From: Lactococcus lactis
GTDB taxonomy: Bacteria; Bacillota; Bacilli; Lactobacillales; Streptococcaceae
Assembly (NCBI RefSeq): GCF_029023865.1
Contig: NZ_CP118969.1
Location: 620,001 to 684,000, forward strand
Length of the DNA stretch: 64,000 nucleotides
Direction of reading: 5' to 3'
The position numbers and the translations under genes were made by a program. Under the pieces are notes generated by a model. It ran no database searches. It was given only the letters and a program-made list of their open reading frames with translations, and was not told the DNA's origin. Each line of letters begins with the position of its first letter. Position 1 is the stretch's first letter. Shown one piece after another: positions 63,851-64,000 of this stretch.

Positions 63851-63932
63851 TTACTGACAAGAATTGCTGTCATAGGATAGTCGTTTGTACTTTAGTACAT
63901 TACGAATATCCTGGCAGTTCTATCAGTAACTT
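63851..63932 (+). repeat. Palindromic intergenic repeat, copy 2, ending in a T-run (phoU terminator)
   Basis: TTACTGA ... TCAGTAA outer arms, AGGATA / TATCCT inner arms and the core TCGTTTGTACTTTAGTACAT; seven T follow, so it may stop phoU transcription. Confidence 0.7.
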
Positions 63933-63936
63933 TTTT

Positions 63937-64000
63937 TATTGCTCATAATCAATTTCAATGACTTGGTGGGTCAGATATTTATTTTCAGCAAAGTCCATTT
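63937..64000 (-). CDS. 3' end of an unidentified minus-strand gene
   Basis: Reading the minus strand, an open frame of 20 codons (ending KYLTHQVIEIDYEQ) stops at 63937 and runs off the window. Its convergent place behind the phoU terminator suits a real gene end, but the piece is too short to identify. Confidence 0.45.

Overview
The window is a chromosomal segment of a low-GC lactic acid bacterium, almost certainly Lactococcus lactis / L. cremoris. This rests on the fused two-receptor GlnP with GlnQ, the aroE-aroB-aroC...tyrA-aroA-aroK-pheA cluster interrupted by a YsaCB/LlrG-KinG-type module, a PmpA-like foldase next to PepF, lactococcal-type PurBox and PHO-box sites, and many TGNTATAAT extended -10 promoters.

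Layout. 1-1.3 kb: 3' end of a MucBP surface protein. 1.35-4.3 kb (minus): glutamine transporter glnQ/glnP. 4.6-5.3 kb: a DedA protein. 5.5-24.1 kb (plus): a long aromatic amino acid and chorismate block (aroE, aroB, aroC, tyrA, aroA, aroK, pheA). Housed within it are a DMT permease, a DUF1054 protein, a HAD phosphatase and a complete Bce-type antimicrobial-peptide module (YxeA-like protein, ABC ATPase, FtsX permease, VanZ-RDD protein, response regulator, histidine kinase). The block ends with a phosphoglycerate-mutase-like phosphatase and recD2. 24.2-26.3 kb: rpsT (minus), an HD hydrolase and a diacylglycerol-kinase-like lipid kinase.

26.35-39.39 kb is an integrated island of about 13.0 kb bounded by matching att-like repeats. 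It carries a tyrosine integrase, a divergent CI/Cro-type switch with phased operators, a Rha-like protein, small ORFs, a primase/helicase-like replication protein and an iteron-type origin, but no capsid, terminase, tail or lysis genes. This is the layout of a phage satellite (PICI-like). Its right half is cargo: a GNAT acetyltransferase, small membrane proteins, an unrecognised three-gene operon, then about 1 kb with no genes that reads as an array of promoter-plus-terminator mini-units on both strands, followed by tRNA-Leu(UAA).

39.4-64 kb is core chromosome again: a Bax-inhibitor-1-family protein, lutABC (minus), a Cof-type HAD phosphatase (minus), a PurR-controlled purine permease, a DUF915 hydrolase, a DUF218 protein, coiA, pepF, an O-methyltransferase, pmpA, T-box-alaS, a GDSL esterase, smpB, and a phosphate regulon with two receptors, two permeases, two ATPases and phoU, with PHO boxes in front of each receptor gene.

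The points most worth a second look are the mini-transcript array and the three-gene cargo operon of the island, the module-boundary repeats, the repeated ACTGACAG word across the chromosome, and a recurrent -10-N6-ATG arrangement predicting leaderless mRNAs.
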